From Fistulifera solaris (Eukaryota; Bacillariophyta; Bacillariophyceae; Naviculales; Stauroneidaceae): a stretch of DNA of 50,458 nt. This document shows, one piece after another, positions 37,245-48,552 of the stretch. The first letter of the stretch is position 1. Each line of letters opens with the position of its first letter. The notes under the pieces were generated by a model that was given only the letters and a program-made list of their open reading frames with translations, was not told the origin of the DNA and did no database searches. Location of the stretch: the NCBI GenBank assembly GCA_030295235.1, contig AP026175.1, forward strand, positions 1 to 50,458, written 5' to 3'. The position numbers and the translations under genes are program-made.

Positions 37245-39192
37245 TCAAACCCGAGCTAAAGTCATTTTCCACATTCGGTCGACTTGCTCTTGGTCAATGT
37301 CGCCAACTTCGTGTGTCTCTCGTCCTTCAACCGTATTTAACAAGCAACCAAAATGACATGGGACAATATGGTTTTCATCCGTGCTCATGCATACGTCGTA
37401 GGGTCCTTTTAAAAGGGGTTGTTTGGTCCGGTCTTGAGCAACCCAATGCGAATGTGTTGCACGTTCTCCGGTCGCTGATTTATAGCGGCGACTGGCATAG
37501 CGGGGACCGTGTAGTCTAGCACGTAACGCGTGCGAATCGATTTCTTGCCTTTCAGGGCTTTCGAATACATTGAATTGGATAGAATCTTTCCGACCAGCAC
37601 AACCTTGTAGTCTGCCATTTCACTCAAGTCGGTGGAATACGAAATGTTGGGATGCTCCAGCACCACATTGCGAGAGAAAATTCGAATCTTCAGTTTAGGA
37701 TTGTCTTTCACTAACTTCTCACACGGCCGTTCCAATCTTTCCACCCGCGCCAATGTAGTAAAACTCTTGTAGGTTAGGAATATCCATCATCTGATTGTAA
37801 ACCGAAGCCACTGTCATGGTATCGCCCGTCCAGATCTTAATGTTCTTGTCTTTGAGGTACTCATCGTTCTCTACTAATTTCACCATCTCCAACCCTCCAT
37901 CATTGAGTTGCTTCATTTTATTCAGATTACCGAGACCAAAATACCTCGTTCCGTGTTTTGGTGTTCCTTGCGCATCAGCTTGATCATGTCTTGGTTGATT
38001 GCATCATAGCTCTCCGGAGTCATGTAATCGACCGAGTACGAAGCAGACAAATGATTCGACCTACGTATTCATTGGCGATGCAGAATCGTGAGCAGTAGTA
38101 GAACTGACTGAACAAGCCGGTGATGTGTCGAATGGCGTGCATAATGAGGAACTCAAGTCGTAGCGGGAGATAGATTTTGTATTGGCTGTAGGCATTGTAG
38201 ATATTGAGTTCGGGAATGGTAAGGAAGTGCCCGAGTCCACCATTGTGCCCAATAAAGACGAAATCTTGCTGATTGGCGGGCAACATGGCCGGAAGCGGCT
38301 TTTCGTAATGACGAGCGGTCCCAAAGATATAGTCCCAAATCGGCATAAAGAGCGCATAATTAGCATTGAAATAGGCATGATGCCCCAAATGAAATTCGGG
38401 CGTGTAGAAGAGATACTTCAAAGGCGAGTACTTGTGTGTGAAGATAGGATTTCTCACTCGCACATTCGTGTGTCCCCACATATTAATGACATCAAAGGAC
38501 ACGAGATACACTCCAATGGCCACCCAGTGCTGTCGTCCTTGCAACAAGAAGGGTGCAAAGAACGCCGGACCGAACGTCGCGACATACACAAAGTGCTCGT
38601 GAAAGTTTTGCACCAACGACGTGGTGGGCAAGGTCCGAATCGAAAGATGATGAAAACCGTGCATCTTCTTCATGATTTCGGGGACATGCAACCACCGATG
38701 CACAAAGTAGTACGCCGGTTCGATGAACACAACGTGCGCTAGCATCGTTTTTGATACAAGAAGTAATGACGGAAGCATCGGAAAAGAACATGGAAGGAAA
38801 GATGACTTGCAAAGCGACTTGCGTGTACATGTGCAAGATAAAGGCCGTCAAATACTCATCTTTCTCACGTTGTAACTGCTTTTGTGTCAACTTGTTCATG
38901 TAGTTGTCTTTATCGACGAGTTGGTAATGCAGCGACAAGACAATATGCGTCACCAAGATGCGTGTAATTGCAATCGCATAAATCGACCAAATCGGAGTGA
39001 CTTTGTAGAAGAGCAAAGGTCCCAAGAAAATCAGCCAATCCCATTCTGTGTTGCGTTTGTGATCTGAGTGCGTCGGAGCTAATGATTTTGCGGTTTCGAC
39101 GCTGACTTCTACGGAAGAAGAAGACGCCGTAGAAGACGTTGAGGCAGTCGAAGAAGTCGAACTTTTCTTTTCACTTCAGGTCGTTGACACAT
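37245..39192 (-). CDS. CER1-like fatty acid hydroxylase/desaturase-superfamily protein
   Basis: Membrane di-iron protein like plant CER1/CER3, which convert very-long-chain acyl derivatives to alkanes. Met 39192, a Ser/Thr-rich tail, then helices (WLIFLGPLLFYKVTPIW, about 39000-39040). The histidine clusters are HRWLH (HxxxH, about 38685), HGFHH (about 38650) and HLGHH (about 38385), followed by FNANYALFMPIWDYIFGT. The C-terminal WAX2-type domain has GLGNLNKMKQLNDGG (about 37900), YYIGAGGKIG, KIRIFSRNVV and ends HEVGDIDQEQVDRMW near the stop, the same signature as CER1. About 640 residues. In algae the role may be in lipid or sterol metabolism and not in wax. Breaks include about 37900-38050 and 37430. 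Convergent with the flavoprotein gene, 154 bp apart. Confidence 0.88.
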
Positions 39193-39567
39193 TTTTGCGG
39201 GGTTTTCAAAGAATTTCAAAGAAACAAACGCTCACGGCAAGTAACAAAGGCACACAAGAGACTATTGGAAGCTATAGAGACTGCAACAAAACCTCCGAAA
39301 GCCTCTTTAATTCTTTGGATGGAGTATTTGTACTGCTATAAACGGTTGTTGGTTGTAGGACCTTCCAATAGATTGAAGAGTCGATCCAGCTTCGAACTCA
39401 TTCCAACGTCATTCCATCATTGCGCGCCTCTCATCGTTTGCGTCAGTCCTTTTACTGTCAAGTATCATGTACTCTGTAGTGACTCAACTGGCTTACATGA
39501 CTCGAGTCAGCTGCGTCCAACAGTGCGAGGACTGACTCACAGCGAATGAGCTCCGTTGCGTCATCAT
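39193..39567. other. Intergenic spacer
   Basis: Upstream of the CER1-like gene. An open frame at 39139-39549 shows no domain and overlaps the gene's 5' end. No other feature seen. Confidence 0.5.
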
Positions 39568-39929
39568 GGAATCTAGTGCCTCACAGCAGAGCGTATCCCC
39601 AGGGATACATTGGATACAACAACAGTAAACGTGTATCCAAGCATACCAGTACGACACAAAATGTATCCACCTGGATACAGCATTTCTAGTAGTAATTTGA
39701 ATGTGGTCGCCATGTAGACCAGCTTTCGCCGATGCAAAAGAGCACGATGAAAACGATGAAAAGTCACGATAATTTTATCCTTAACGGAGCTATTTTACGC
39801 TCCTACAGAATAACTTTATAGTAATGGTGTATCCATTGTATCCGCACCGGTACTCAGTTTCTACAAAAACATTATACAGTTGGATACACGTGTTTTGGAT
39901 ACGCTCTGCTGTGAGGCACTCTAGAATCC
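39568..39929. mobile_element. 362-bp inverted-repeat element (MITE-like)
   Basis: Terminal inverted repeats of about 31-33 bp: left 39568-39598 and right 39897-39929, sharing the core TGCCTCACAGCAGAGCGTAT and an outer GGA(A/T)TCTAG. Inside, GTATCC/GGATAC occurs about nine times in both orientations, including symmetric CGTGTATCC sites near each end. It has no coding capacity. Size, long termini and internal subterminal repeats fit a non-autonomous DNA transposon. No target duplication is obvious because the termini merge into the flanks. Confidence 0.8.
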
Positions 39930-40412
39930 GAAGTGGAAAAACTGGAAAACATATCAAGCACCCGTGACTGTACTGCTTTAAAGTCTTGGAAAAAGTAGCC
40001 CCGTAGTTGTAGTTTGTCAATGCGTGAGAAGAAATCATCGTAAGAATCGCAAATCCACTTTAACACAAGTATTTCTGTTTCATTAATCAACATTTGAACG
40101 AATAAGCGAGAGCTTTGAATTAGTAAATTCTTGATGATGCCAACTTTATCCAGTTAAGTTGGATTGGCAATTTGCCTTATGACCAGTGAAATCCACAAGC
40201 GGTGTGATACATGCGTTCGAGAAACGGACTGGGAGGCATCCTTTGAATTCATTAAAACAACACGATAGTGCTGCCGTGAAGTACGAGGAATGACTGTTCA
40301 ACTAGACTGGTGACCCGATACGTATCGGTAGCAGTTTTGCAACACTTGACCACCCGAATATACGAATGATATGCAAGGGCTGAACCTTGAACAGGATCCG
40401 TATCCGTTTTGA
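39930..40412. other. Intergenic spacer
   Basis: Between the inverted-repeat element and the 3' end of the first TauE-like gene. No supportable gene. Confidence 0.5.
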
Positions 40413-42156
40413 TCATTGCAAGAATAATCGAGAAGACAAATTTTCTGGAATCCGGTTGCTGAAACGTACACAGATATCGTCGTTATCATCGGTAGTGCTC
40501 ACATCGCAAAACTCGTTGAATCCGTCAAAGCACCAGTCTTGGTCGGCCAAACGGATCAATAAGATCACAAAACACCCAATAGTGGCGAACGCAATGATCG
40601 CTGCCAGAATCAGAATCAGTAAGCTAGTGCGGCCTGTTCTCTTGACATAGGCGTCAATTTTACTTTTGCCGAATAGTGCACCAGCGAGGCACACGAAAAG
40701 TAAAATACTGCATAACTTGTCGGCACGATCCCCGAGATAATGTACATGACGGCTACACTACTGCTCGTCATCATAACCATGGTAGCGTTTGTGGCAGTCG
40801 AGACGCTAGGATGAACACCCTTGACCAACATGAGAGGGCCCAATATGCTGGCACCGCCAATACCAATCAAACCACCCACCGCGCCGGACATGAACGACGA
40901 AATACCGTAAAACCAAAGTAATGATTGGTCCCATGCCGTATCGCCGTTCAGGAAAGGATACTGCACGGATTTTCGCGCTATTTGCGGGGATCAGCTTCGA
41001 ACCGTAGTACGCCGCGAAGCTGAAAAGCCACACAAATTGTGCTGCAATCAAGACAGAATACCACGTAGATTGACAATCGATACCTATCACAGACTCGAAT
41101 TCTCTGCCACCAATCATTAAGTTCAATACGAACAGACCGCACCAGAAGGTGCATACCGCAGCAATCTTTTCGAGAGGATATTGTCTCATATCGTGTTCGA
41201 GAAAAGCAATTCGATTTTCCAAGTGGGAGTCTTTTAGAACTTTTGTGTTGGTTTCAACACTTTCTGTTATAATTGTAAGCGAGCAATGAAGTGCGTCATT
41301 CTTTCCTTCGCATTCGACATTTTGCGTTTGTGTTTGTGGTGTATCATCGTCGCTTTTCTCTTGCTGTCGTCCGTTCACTGTTGCCAGTTCATTTTCTCGT
41401 GCTTTTACTTCCTTGGCTGCACTGGATTTGTATTTACCATATGTCATGTATGCCATCATGGCCAATAATACTCCTGCTGTCATCAAATAGAGCCAGTTCG
41501 GCAACAGCTTTTGTATGAGAACACCGAGAACGGCTCCAGCGACTTGCAGCGGTGACGTAAATAGGAACATGTCGTAATCAATCACAGGGCGTGTGTAAAG
41601 ACACCACCACGTTCTAAATATTCCTTTTCTTCTCGTTCACTCTTCAACTCGACTTGCATGGGTCGTACTTCTCCTACGCCTGGATCATGACGGATCTTCT
41701 CTTGAGGATGACGACTGCGTGTGTTCAAAATGAGTCCACCGATGCAGGCGCCAAAGATACTCGCTTGCGAAAGCCCAGCCGCTGGTTTGGGTGCAAATTG
41801 CAAGATGATGATACCTAGGGGAACATAGACTCCTCCACCTCCGACACCACACGATACAGCGATCCCCGCCGTAATGAACCAAATGATGGCACCGACAATA
41901 TCGTTCCACCAAAATGATAGTGACTGTGCTCATCATCATTTCCCAAGTTGAATAGCCGTCGATCGAAACAGGTATGATGTTTCATATCCGTTTGTAAGAA
42001 ACCGTTGCATTTTAAACAGTCCTTCACTTGTATCGTTGTGGTGCCATCGCAAACAGGGCACGCGTAGGAACCGCTACTACATTGACTTGACAGGCCCAGA
42101 ACGGCTGTTATTGAGATGACAAAGCAGAGAAGCCGCGTAAATTCAAGTTGTCGCAT
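40413..42156 (-). CDS. TauE/SafE-family membrane transporter (tandem copy 1)
   Basis: Probable anion or organosulfur exporter of the TauE/SafE (DUF81) family. Met 42156 opens a signal peptide (LLCFVISITAVLGLS). A small Cys-rich lumenal module (CPVCDG...DCLKCNGF, about 42000-42070) precedes the transporter: IIILQFAPKPAAGLSQASIFG (about 41745-41815), LQVAGAVLGVLIQKLLPNWL (about 41505-41560), a variable charged loop, PLEKIAAVCTFWCGLFVLNLMIGG (about 41110-41190), FMSGAVGGLIGIGGASILGPLML (about 40830-40890) and HPSVSTATNATMV. Duplicated GxGGxxx(G/V)P-type blocks are the family hallmark. The C-terminus has a Cys/acidic tail (DQDWCFDGFNEFCDVS). About 580 residues, several frame breaks. Paralogue of 42863-44512. 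The substrate is unknown. Confidence 0.87.
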
Positions 42157-42862
42157 AATGATAATTAAACTTGCAAGCGAAATGAAAATATATGAGCTCG
42201 TTTCGCAAAAGCGGTGTCAATAAGTCAAATCGAAAATGGGATTGATTTTCTCGTTCGAGAAACTTTTAAAAGATAATGCTTCTTTTCGTTCAAGCAATCT
42301 GCTGCGCGCCGTCTTCGTCAACTTCATACCAAGTTACTCCAATAATGATCGCTTCAAGTTATTTATTATTATTCATTAACGGTCTTAGAAGAAATAGATT
42401 AAGACGTGAAAGAAGAATGGCAAAAGGCTTTTATTTTAGACAGTAAATGCTGGTGTCATCATGGTCGTTCAAAATATTTCCGAACACTCGTCTCCGCGCG
42501 TGATGATGAGAAGAAACTCCGACGACCTCGTTTTGTTGATGACGTGTCAATGTCGCAGAGGATGACGTCCGCCACTTATGACTGTGGCTTTAATTGTGGG
42601 CACCACGTGGTTCAGTAACGGTTTCTCGTGATTGATTGAAACCACCGTTTTCATAACTTTGCGTGTCATCACGGAATGATAAAACGGTTTCGCAACAACG
42701 CTAAGGTGCGCCGATGTTGCAACCACTACGTACAGAGCTCGTCTCTAGAAACGGCTTAGTAAGGTTTATACTAGTTGATAAAGCAATTTCCGGCCGCTTT
42801 CCTATTTGATCGTTCCAGAAAACAGATACGATTGCGACAGCACGACAAACATAGTATTTAAT
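42157..42862. other. Intergenic spacer between TauE-like paralogues
   Basis: Promoter side of copy 1 and 3' side of copy 2. A 70-codon frame at 42406-42618 has no recognisable feature. Confidence 0.5.
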
Positions 42863-44512
42863 TTACATGAATCGAAGTTGATCCTCAGCAGTCGAACAAT
42901 AGTCCACTTCGGCTTCTGCACTGACCGTGCAGAATGGTTTGAAACCATCGAAGCACCATTCTTGATTTGCCAAGCTGGATAAAGCAATCGACAAGCACCC
43001 GACCGTAGAGCAAGTAATAATACCACATAAAATCAATATGAGCAAGCTCGCCCGACCTGTGCGCTTGACGTAGGCATCAATCTTGCTCTTTCCAAACAAG
43101 GCACCCACTACGCACACGCAAAAGTAAAAGATCGCGTAACTCTTGGGGACCATTCCGAGATCACATACATTAGTGCAATGTTACTGCTCGTGAATACGAC
43201 CATCGAAGCAGTGGTTGCCGTAGACACGCTCGGATGAATACCGGTAATCATGAGCACAGGACCCAGAACAAGCGCACCACCAACCCTATGAGACCACCAA
43301 TGGCTCCACCAAAGAAGGCGAAGCCTCCATAAAAGTACATCCAGGAGTAACTCACACAACATCGTCGTGTAAGAAGGGATAATTGACAGCCTTGCGCGCA
43401 TTGTACGATCTCATCAACTTGAAACCATAAAATATTGCAAAGCTAAACAGCCACACAAATTGACAGGCTACGAGAATGTTGTAGGCGGAAGACTCGCAGT
43501 CAAGTCCTATGACCGACTCCATTCCTCTTCCACCAATCATCAAATTCAAGACAATCAAGCCGGACCATAACGCAAACGCCGCAGCGATACTTTCGAGTGG
43601 ATATTGTCGCATGTCTTCTTTCAGAAACTCAATGCGGGCTTCCAAATGAGGATCGTCCTGCTGAGTAGCACTTTTCTGAACGGATTGAATGATTTCGTTG
43701 GGATCTGAATCCGGGTAGCATCATCCTCCACCTGCTCGGCCTGTTCCATGCGTTTCGCCTTTTCTTTCGCTGCAGTACTTCTGTATTTGCCAAACGTCAA
43801 ATAACAGACCATAATCAGTAATCCTGCAGCCGTCAACAAATAAAGCCAGTTGGGCAAAAGCTTCTGAATCATCACACCCAACACCGCTCCAGCAATTTGC
43901 AGAGGCAACATGAAAAGTCCCATGCTGTAATTGATTACTGGACGCGTATAAAAGATACCACCGCGATCTAAATATTCCTGTTCTTCTCGTTTGCTCTTTA
44001 ATTCGACTTGAGAGGCTGAATTTCTCCGACACCAGGATCATGACGAATTTTCGTTTCCGGATGAAAATTCTTGCAATTCAAAATATATCCACCGACACAT
44101 GCACCAAAATACTAGCCTGTGAAAGTCCGGAGGCCGGTTTGGGAGCAAATTGCAGTACAATCATCCCCATGGGAACGTAAACACTTCCACCTCCGACACC
44201 ACAGGAAATCGCAATACCGGCTGTAATAAACCAAATTACCGCGCCTACAATATCATTCCACCAATAATGATAATGACTATCATCTTTGCGTTTCGCTCCG
44301 ATATTGAATAGACGACGATTGAAGCATTTATCGTGCATCAAATCGGATTGTAGAAAGCCATCGCACTCTAGACAATCCTCGACTTGAATGGTGACGGTTC
44401 CGTCACACACTGGACACGCAAAAGAGTCCCCACTAGGGCATTGCCCGGTAAAGGCGTGCACCACAGATGCCAAGCCGACTAATGAAAGTGATACGAGTGA
44501 TATAAAACGCAT
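42863..44512 (-). CDS. TauE/SafE-family membrane transporter (tandem copy 2)
   Basis: Tandem paralogue of the preceding gene in the same orientation. Met 44512, signal peptide (FISLVSLSLVGLASVVHA|FTGQ, an import-like site), the Cys module SFACPVCDGTVTIQVEDC plus LECDGF (about 44365-44430), WWNDIVGAVIWFITAGIAISCGVGGGSVYVP (about 44180-44270), LQIAGAVLGVMIQKLLPNW (about 43850-43905), a shorter charged loop than copy 1, PLESIAAAFALWSGLIVLNLMIGG and HPSVSTATTASMVV. The end is DYCSTAEDQLRFM. I chose Met 44512 because the open frame upstream has no hydrophobic start and the signal peptide begins here. Copy 2 has the stronger Ala-Phe leader, so the two may differ in location. Frame breaks near 44085, 43700, 43370 and 43290. 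Confidence 0.87.
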
Positions 44513-44761
44513 AATAATGGTTGCAAAGGATCCACAATGACAATAATCACCCTGGTTCGAACTGCAACAATCACAATGGCAAACACGGGACAACGCGCGT
44601 TGCGAGGTCGTTTTGATCACTCTCTTTCGTATTGTACGAGGTACGCGTCCTAAACGGAAACTCCGAAAGGCGGACGAGCTTGGCGCTGTGACGTTTTCCG
44701 TTTCTGACTTCTCTCCCAACAAAAGTGATGTCGGAACACGTCAGGCTTTGTGGAGGGAAAC

Positions 44762-44830
44762 GACGTTAAAATTCTGCCTCGCCGTAGACAATACGTAAAA
44801 CTCGTACTGCAAGGCAGAATTTTAATGTCC
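44762..44830. repeat. MITE-like hairpin element, copy 3
   Basis: The arms GACGTTAAAATTCTGCCTC and its complement match the other two copies; the loop contains AATACGTAAAAC. It lies about 250 bp upstream of the TauE-like copy 2 start. Confidence 0.8.
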
Positions 44831-44869
44831 TTTCCAGTCGTGAATGAACAGTTGTCTTCTTGACCCTTT

Positions 44870-45660
44870 TCAATATCCAGAATTTCTGGAAGATCAGAAA
44901 CGGTTTGTCAGGAAATTCCGGACCCTCAACAGAATTTCTGTATGATTAAACTTACCTGGTCCAGAACTTCTGGACCACACAGAGAACTTCTTTATGCTTA
45001 ATGCCAGATACGCGTATTTATTTCAAAATTTCTGGAAAACCCACAAAATGGTTGTACTAGGTATGATGATGTATGATCAAACAGACCGATATCAGAAATA
45101 CAGATTTCAGTATGATCGAACATACCCGGTCCAGAATTTCTGGAGCATGAACAGACTTTCTGTGTGATTAATTTTACCTGGTCCAGAATTTCTGGACCAC
45201 ACAGAGAACTTCTTTATGCTTAATGCCAGATACGCGTATTTATTTCAAAATTTCTGGAAAACCCACAAAATGGTTGTACTAGGTATGATGATGTATGATC
45301 AAACAGACCGATATCAGAAATACAGATTTCAGTATGATCGAACATACCCGGTCCAGAATTTTCTGGAGCATGAACAGACTTTCTGTGTGATTAACTTTAA
45401 CTGGTCCAGAATTTCTGGACCTCACACAGAACTTCTTTATGAGCAAAAAGGGTTCCATCTTTGTCAGAATCGACATCCGAAAATCCACAGCCGCAAACCC
45501 TGGGACGTTGGAAACCCACAAAACGTTTGTACCTTACTAGTCCTTGGTTGCACCAGGTATGATGGATGATCAAACAGAACAGACCGGGGTTAGAAGTTTT
45601 AGACCTTATACAGAATTTCAGTATGATGAAACATATCTGGTCCAGAATGTCTGGACCATT
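44870..45660. repeat. Palindrome array GGTCCAGAATTTCTGGACC with 222-bp tandem duplication
   Basis: GGTCCAGAA/TTCTGGACC-type palindromes, exact or degenerate, occur at about 44878, 44959, 45130, 45181, 45352, 45403 and 45640, with weaker CAGAATTTCTG sites between. From 44955 to about 45400 the sequence is a near-perfect direct duplication with a 222-bp period. The open frame through it is not conserved. This is satellite-like or regulatory DNA. Confidence 0.8.
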
Positions 45661-46622
45661 GTTTTCGAAGTAAGGTTATTTGCAATGCCCCAATTTATTC
45701 TGATAAAGGCTGTAAATATGTAAAATCTTTCGACTGATAGGAATGAAGTGCTTTGCGGACAAGCAGTTTAGCTAGGTTTAAAAAGTAAAAATGTCTCTAC
45801 TAGTTCTACTGCAGAACGGATCAAAAGTCGAAATGCCTTCATGCGTCAGGCTTCCCAACGGCCAATAAGAGTTGTGCTTCAGTGGTTTGTCAGAAAGCTT
45901 TTTCGGCGTAAAAGTGCGGAGCGGGAAGCAAGGAGCAAGGGAGGTGGGGAGCGGGGAAGCAGAAAGTGTGCGATGGGAAGGAGGACATTATTATTGGATT
46001 ATTTAGAGAGGCAACACAGTAAAGGTGGCGTCTGCGCTCTGCGCTGGCGCAAGGGCTGGCGAAAAGTTCCCAGTGCTTCTGCCTTTGCTTCTGGCACCAG
46101 GAAACAGGAAACAGGAAGCAGGGACACGAAGGACGAAGGACGAGAAGCAGGAAGCAGAACGCAGAACTCGTCCGACTCCAAATTCAGAACCGCAAATACC
46201 ATAAGTAATAATCGAGACAGGTACTATCGATTTCAGTGTAGGACTAAGGTGCGAAGGTGTCCCCTGCGAGGATTCGGGAACAAAATGAGTTAGCGAATTC
46301 GTGTGTACTCTCGACACGTGGATAATTGCTGACTTGTTACACCGTATCCGGCCATTTCAAGCCTTCCATAAAGTTTTCCCGAAACGGTATTGCGGTGATA
46401 GTCCACTGTAAGAATAGATGCAGTAATGACAGACCACGTCACAAGCACAGAACAACACTTGGTCAGAAAGATCCTCGTAGTCCTTATCGTAGTCTTCCTC
46501 CACTTCGCCGTCCATCCAAGATCAAAGGGCCCGAAGCAAAAGACTTTATGAAAAGGGGCAATTTCACACCATCCATAAAATCACACCTCGTCCGCCATCA
46601 ATAAGGAACATTATATTCCAAC
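45661..46622. other. Intergenic region with purine-rich low-complexity tract
   Basis: The 150-codon frame at 45841-46293 is driven by GGAAGCAGGAAACAGG-type repeats (46095-46160) and is probably not a gene. A frame at 46326-46604 could be a 5' part of the next gene, but I cannot show it. Confidence 0.5.
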
Positions 46623-47046
46623 ATGAACAACATCAACGCAGCCATCAAACTGAATAACATGGGGTTGCTCTCATGGAGCGCCATAACTACAATGAGGCGT
46701 TGGAGACGTTCAATCAAGGTCTCAGCGTTTTACAGCGCAAACTCACCTTGTCAAAGCCGAGATCGAGCACATGCTTTACCGAGCGTCGTTGCATGTCGGG
46801 GATGATTCCTCCGAAGACGATGAAGACCTGTCGTTCTATGGAGGTGACGAGGAATGCGCACGAGCGACCTCGATTGCGATCTACAACCAATATGGACAAG
46901 ATATGAACATGAGTCCCTCACAACCCGGAAAACGCCCAGATGTCTGTTTGTTTTATTACAAGCAAAGTGAAATCATGAAAAGAGAGATATCCAGTTGCTT
47001 TCAATTTCCTTACTTCACAACCAGTCACAGGCTTGTCACTGTGTAG
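46623..47046 (+). CDS. Short TPR-type protein, probably truncated
   Basis: Reads as INAAIKLNNMG, then VALMERHNYNEALETFNQ and GLSVLQRKL, matching the start of a tetratricopeptide-like array as seen in diatom TPR families. An acidic stretch (DDSSEDDEDL) and a tail ending HRLVTV follow. The shift after NNMG is repaired by one G in the GGGG run at 46661-46664, and a second shift lies near 46755. At about 140 residues it is shorter than its relatives usually are, so it may be a fragment or may continue in another exon. Function unknown. Confidence 0.5.
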
Positions 47047-47424
47047 CAAAGACGGAAGAAGAGATTGTTAAAGCAAGCCAGTCTCAGATATGTCCGCGAC
47101 CATTGATGCCGTCGTTCGCTGGAAAGCACCATGTCCCTGCTCCTTCATTTCTATGTTATAATCCGGCGGCTTGAATATAGGGAACAACCTCAAAACTTTT
47201 GATAACACGAAACCACTTTCGCTATGCATGACTTGATTACAACTAATAAACACTCACCCCTAAACAACATATAAATCACTAAAGAAACGCAAAATAGTTA
47301 ACATCTAATGATTCTTGCTATTGTATCATAAATGCTCATTATAGACTTTAATCAGGCACTCGCTGTCTGCAAAGATGCTTTATGCTGAGTTCCGTTCTTC
47401 ACACGGAAGTGTCAATGGTCGACA
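47047..47424. other. Intergenic spacer
   Basis: Separates the convergent TPR-type and basic-protein genes. Nothing recognised. Confidence 0.5.
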
Positions 47425-47958
47425 TTAAAGCCGAAAGCGGGCGACAATCGCCGGTGTTTGCCGAAGTCGCTCCCACATTCCTCGCTTCAAGCTATCCATT
47501 TCGGCTTCTTCTCGTGATTGTTGAATCTCTTTGACGTGAACACCAGCACATTGAATGGCTCTTCGAAGAGCCATTGAGTTTGGCAATTGCTTCGCGTTGT
47601 TGAGGAGTATACGCACTGGGAAGTGAATTCCGTCGCTTTTTCGGTTGCCGGCGTCTTTCGTAATCATCGACGGAATACACTTTCGAATGACACGACTCCC
47701 AAGCCAGCGTCAATGGCACACCTCGACTGACCGCCGGGTTGTCACCAAGAACGAGAAGATGTTCATGAATGTGCACAGTCGAAAACCGGATCTTTTGCTG
47801 CGTTTCGTTGGTTCGTAGCGGGGTGATTCAGCCGCGGTCGTGATGGTAACGTTATCTTCGGACCCCGTACGCTTTTCTTTTTGTTTTCTTTTGTCGCGGT
47901 CTTTCTCTCTGTCTCGCTTGCGCTTGCGTGAGAACAAAACAACCGCAAGTTTGGCCAT
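47425..47958 (-). CDS. Small basic diatom-type hypothetical protein
   Basis: Met 47958, then MAKLAVVLFS and an extremely basic RKRKRDREKDRDKRKQKEK tract, probably nuclear targeting. The conserved core reads FMNIFS or, in the next frame, VHIHEHLLVLGDNPAVSRGVPLTLAWES (about 47690-47770) followed by a KVYSVDDYERRR segment (about 47650-47690), then PQQREAIAKL and a C-terminal helix ending RFRL. The phrase LGDNPAVSxGxPLTLxWE with a following YE is a pattern I associate with a widespread diatom protein family of unknown function. About 175 residues with two frame breaks (near 47770 and 47580). Confidence 0.6.
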
Positions 47959-48552
47959 GATATAAAGTTGAACTACTTGAGTTGTCGTCGTCAGTTTAGT
48001 GGATGTATTTCTGGAAAAGTAAGCTTCGCAATCGAATGAGATGATTTTTATTCTTTATGAGATGATGAAAGGAACGTTGTTTGCCGATCACGACACAAAA
48101 TGCCGATGACAAAGAAAACGGATCTTGGGTTCCGTTTTTAGCGATGGCGCGAAGCTGCGCGAAAGCGTCCAAACAAAAGAAGACTGTTGGGAAAGTTGCA
48201 TCGGTCCATTTAGTACACAAAAGTATCGACGGACAAATTTATCAGTGTAATTACTGCTATATAAAAATATCATTTGCGACATTTCAACGGAAATAACACA
48301 ACATTAGACGCCATACTCAAAAGTTTGTTTAGATACGAGTCCTGGTAAAGGTCATGCGGACTACGGACGGAGTGGGCGCACCTCTCACGCGTCACGCGTT
48401 GGTGGCATTTTTGCAAAGCGCAAATGGCTTTCGCGCGAAGGAATGTGAATGTTGCTTATTGATAACCAAAACAACTTGCTATCATATCGTTACAAATCAC
48501 AACAACCAACGACGAGCGAGAAAGTAACTACGATTTGTGCTTACAGCAGAAA
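47959..48552. other. Intergenic, between divergent genes
   Basis: Holds the promoters of the basic-protein gene (minus) and the metalloprotease (plus). No other feature seen. Confidence 0.5.

Noticed and set aside
40413-44512. Treating the two TauE-like loci as an assembly duplication
   Set aside because: The copies differ in leader, loop length and many residues, so they are diverged paralogues.
44880-45660. Heat-shock elements in the CCAGAA/TTCTGG palindromes
   Set aside because: The spacing between the GAA and TTC halves does not fit the two-base gap of a canonical heat-shock element.
45841-46293. 150-codon frame in the purine-rich tract
   Set aside because: Driven by GGAAGCAGGAAACAGG-like repeats; no domain.
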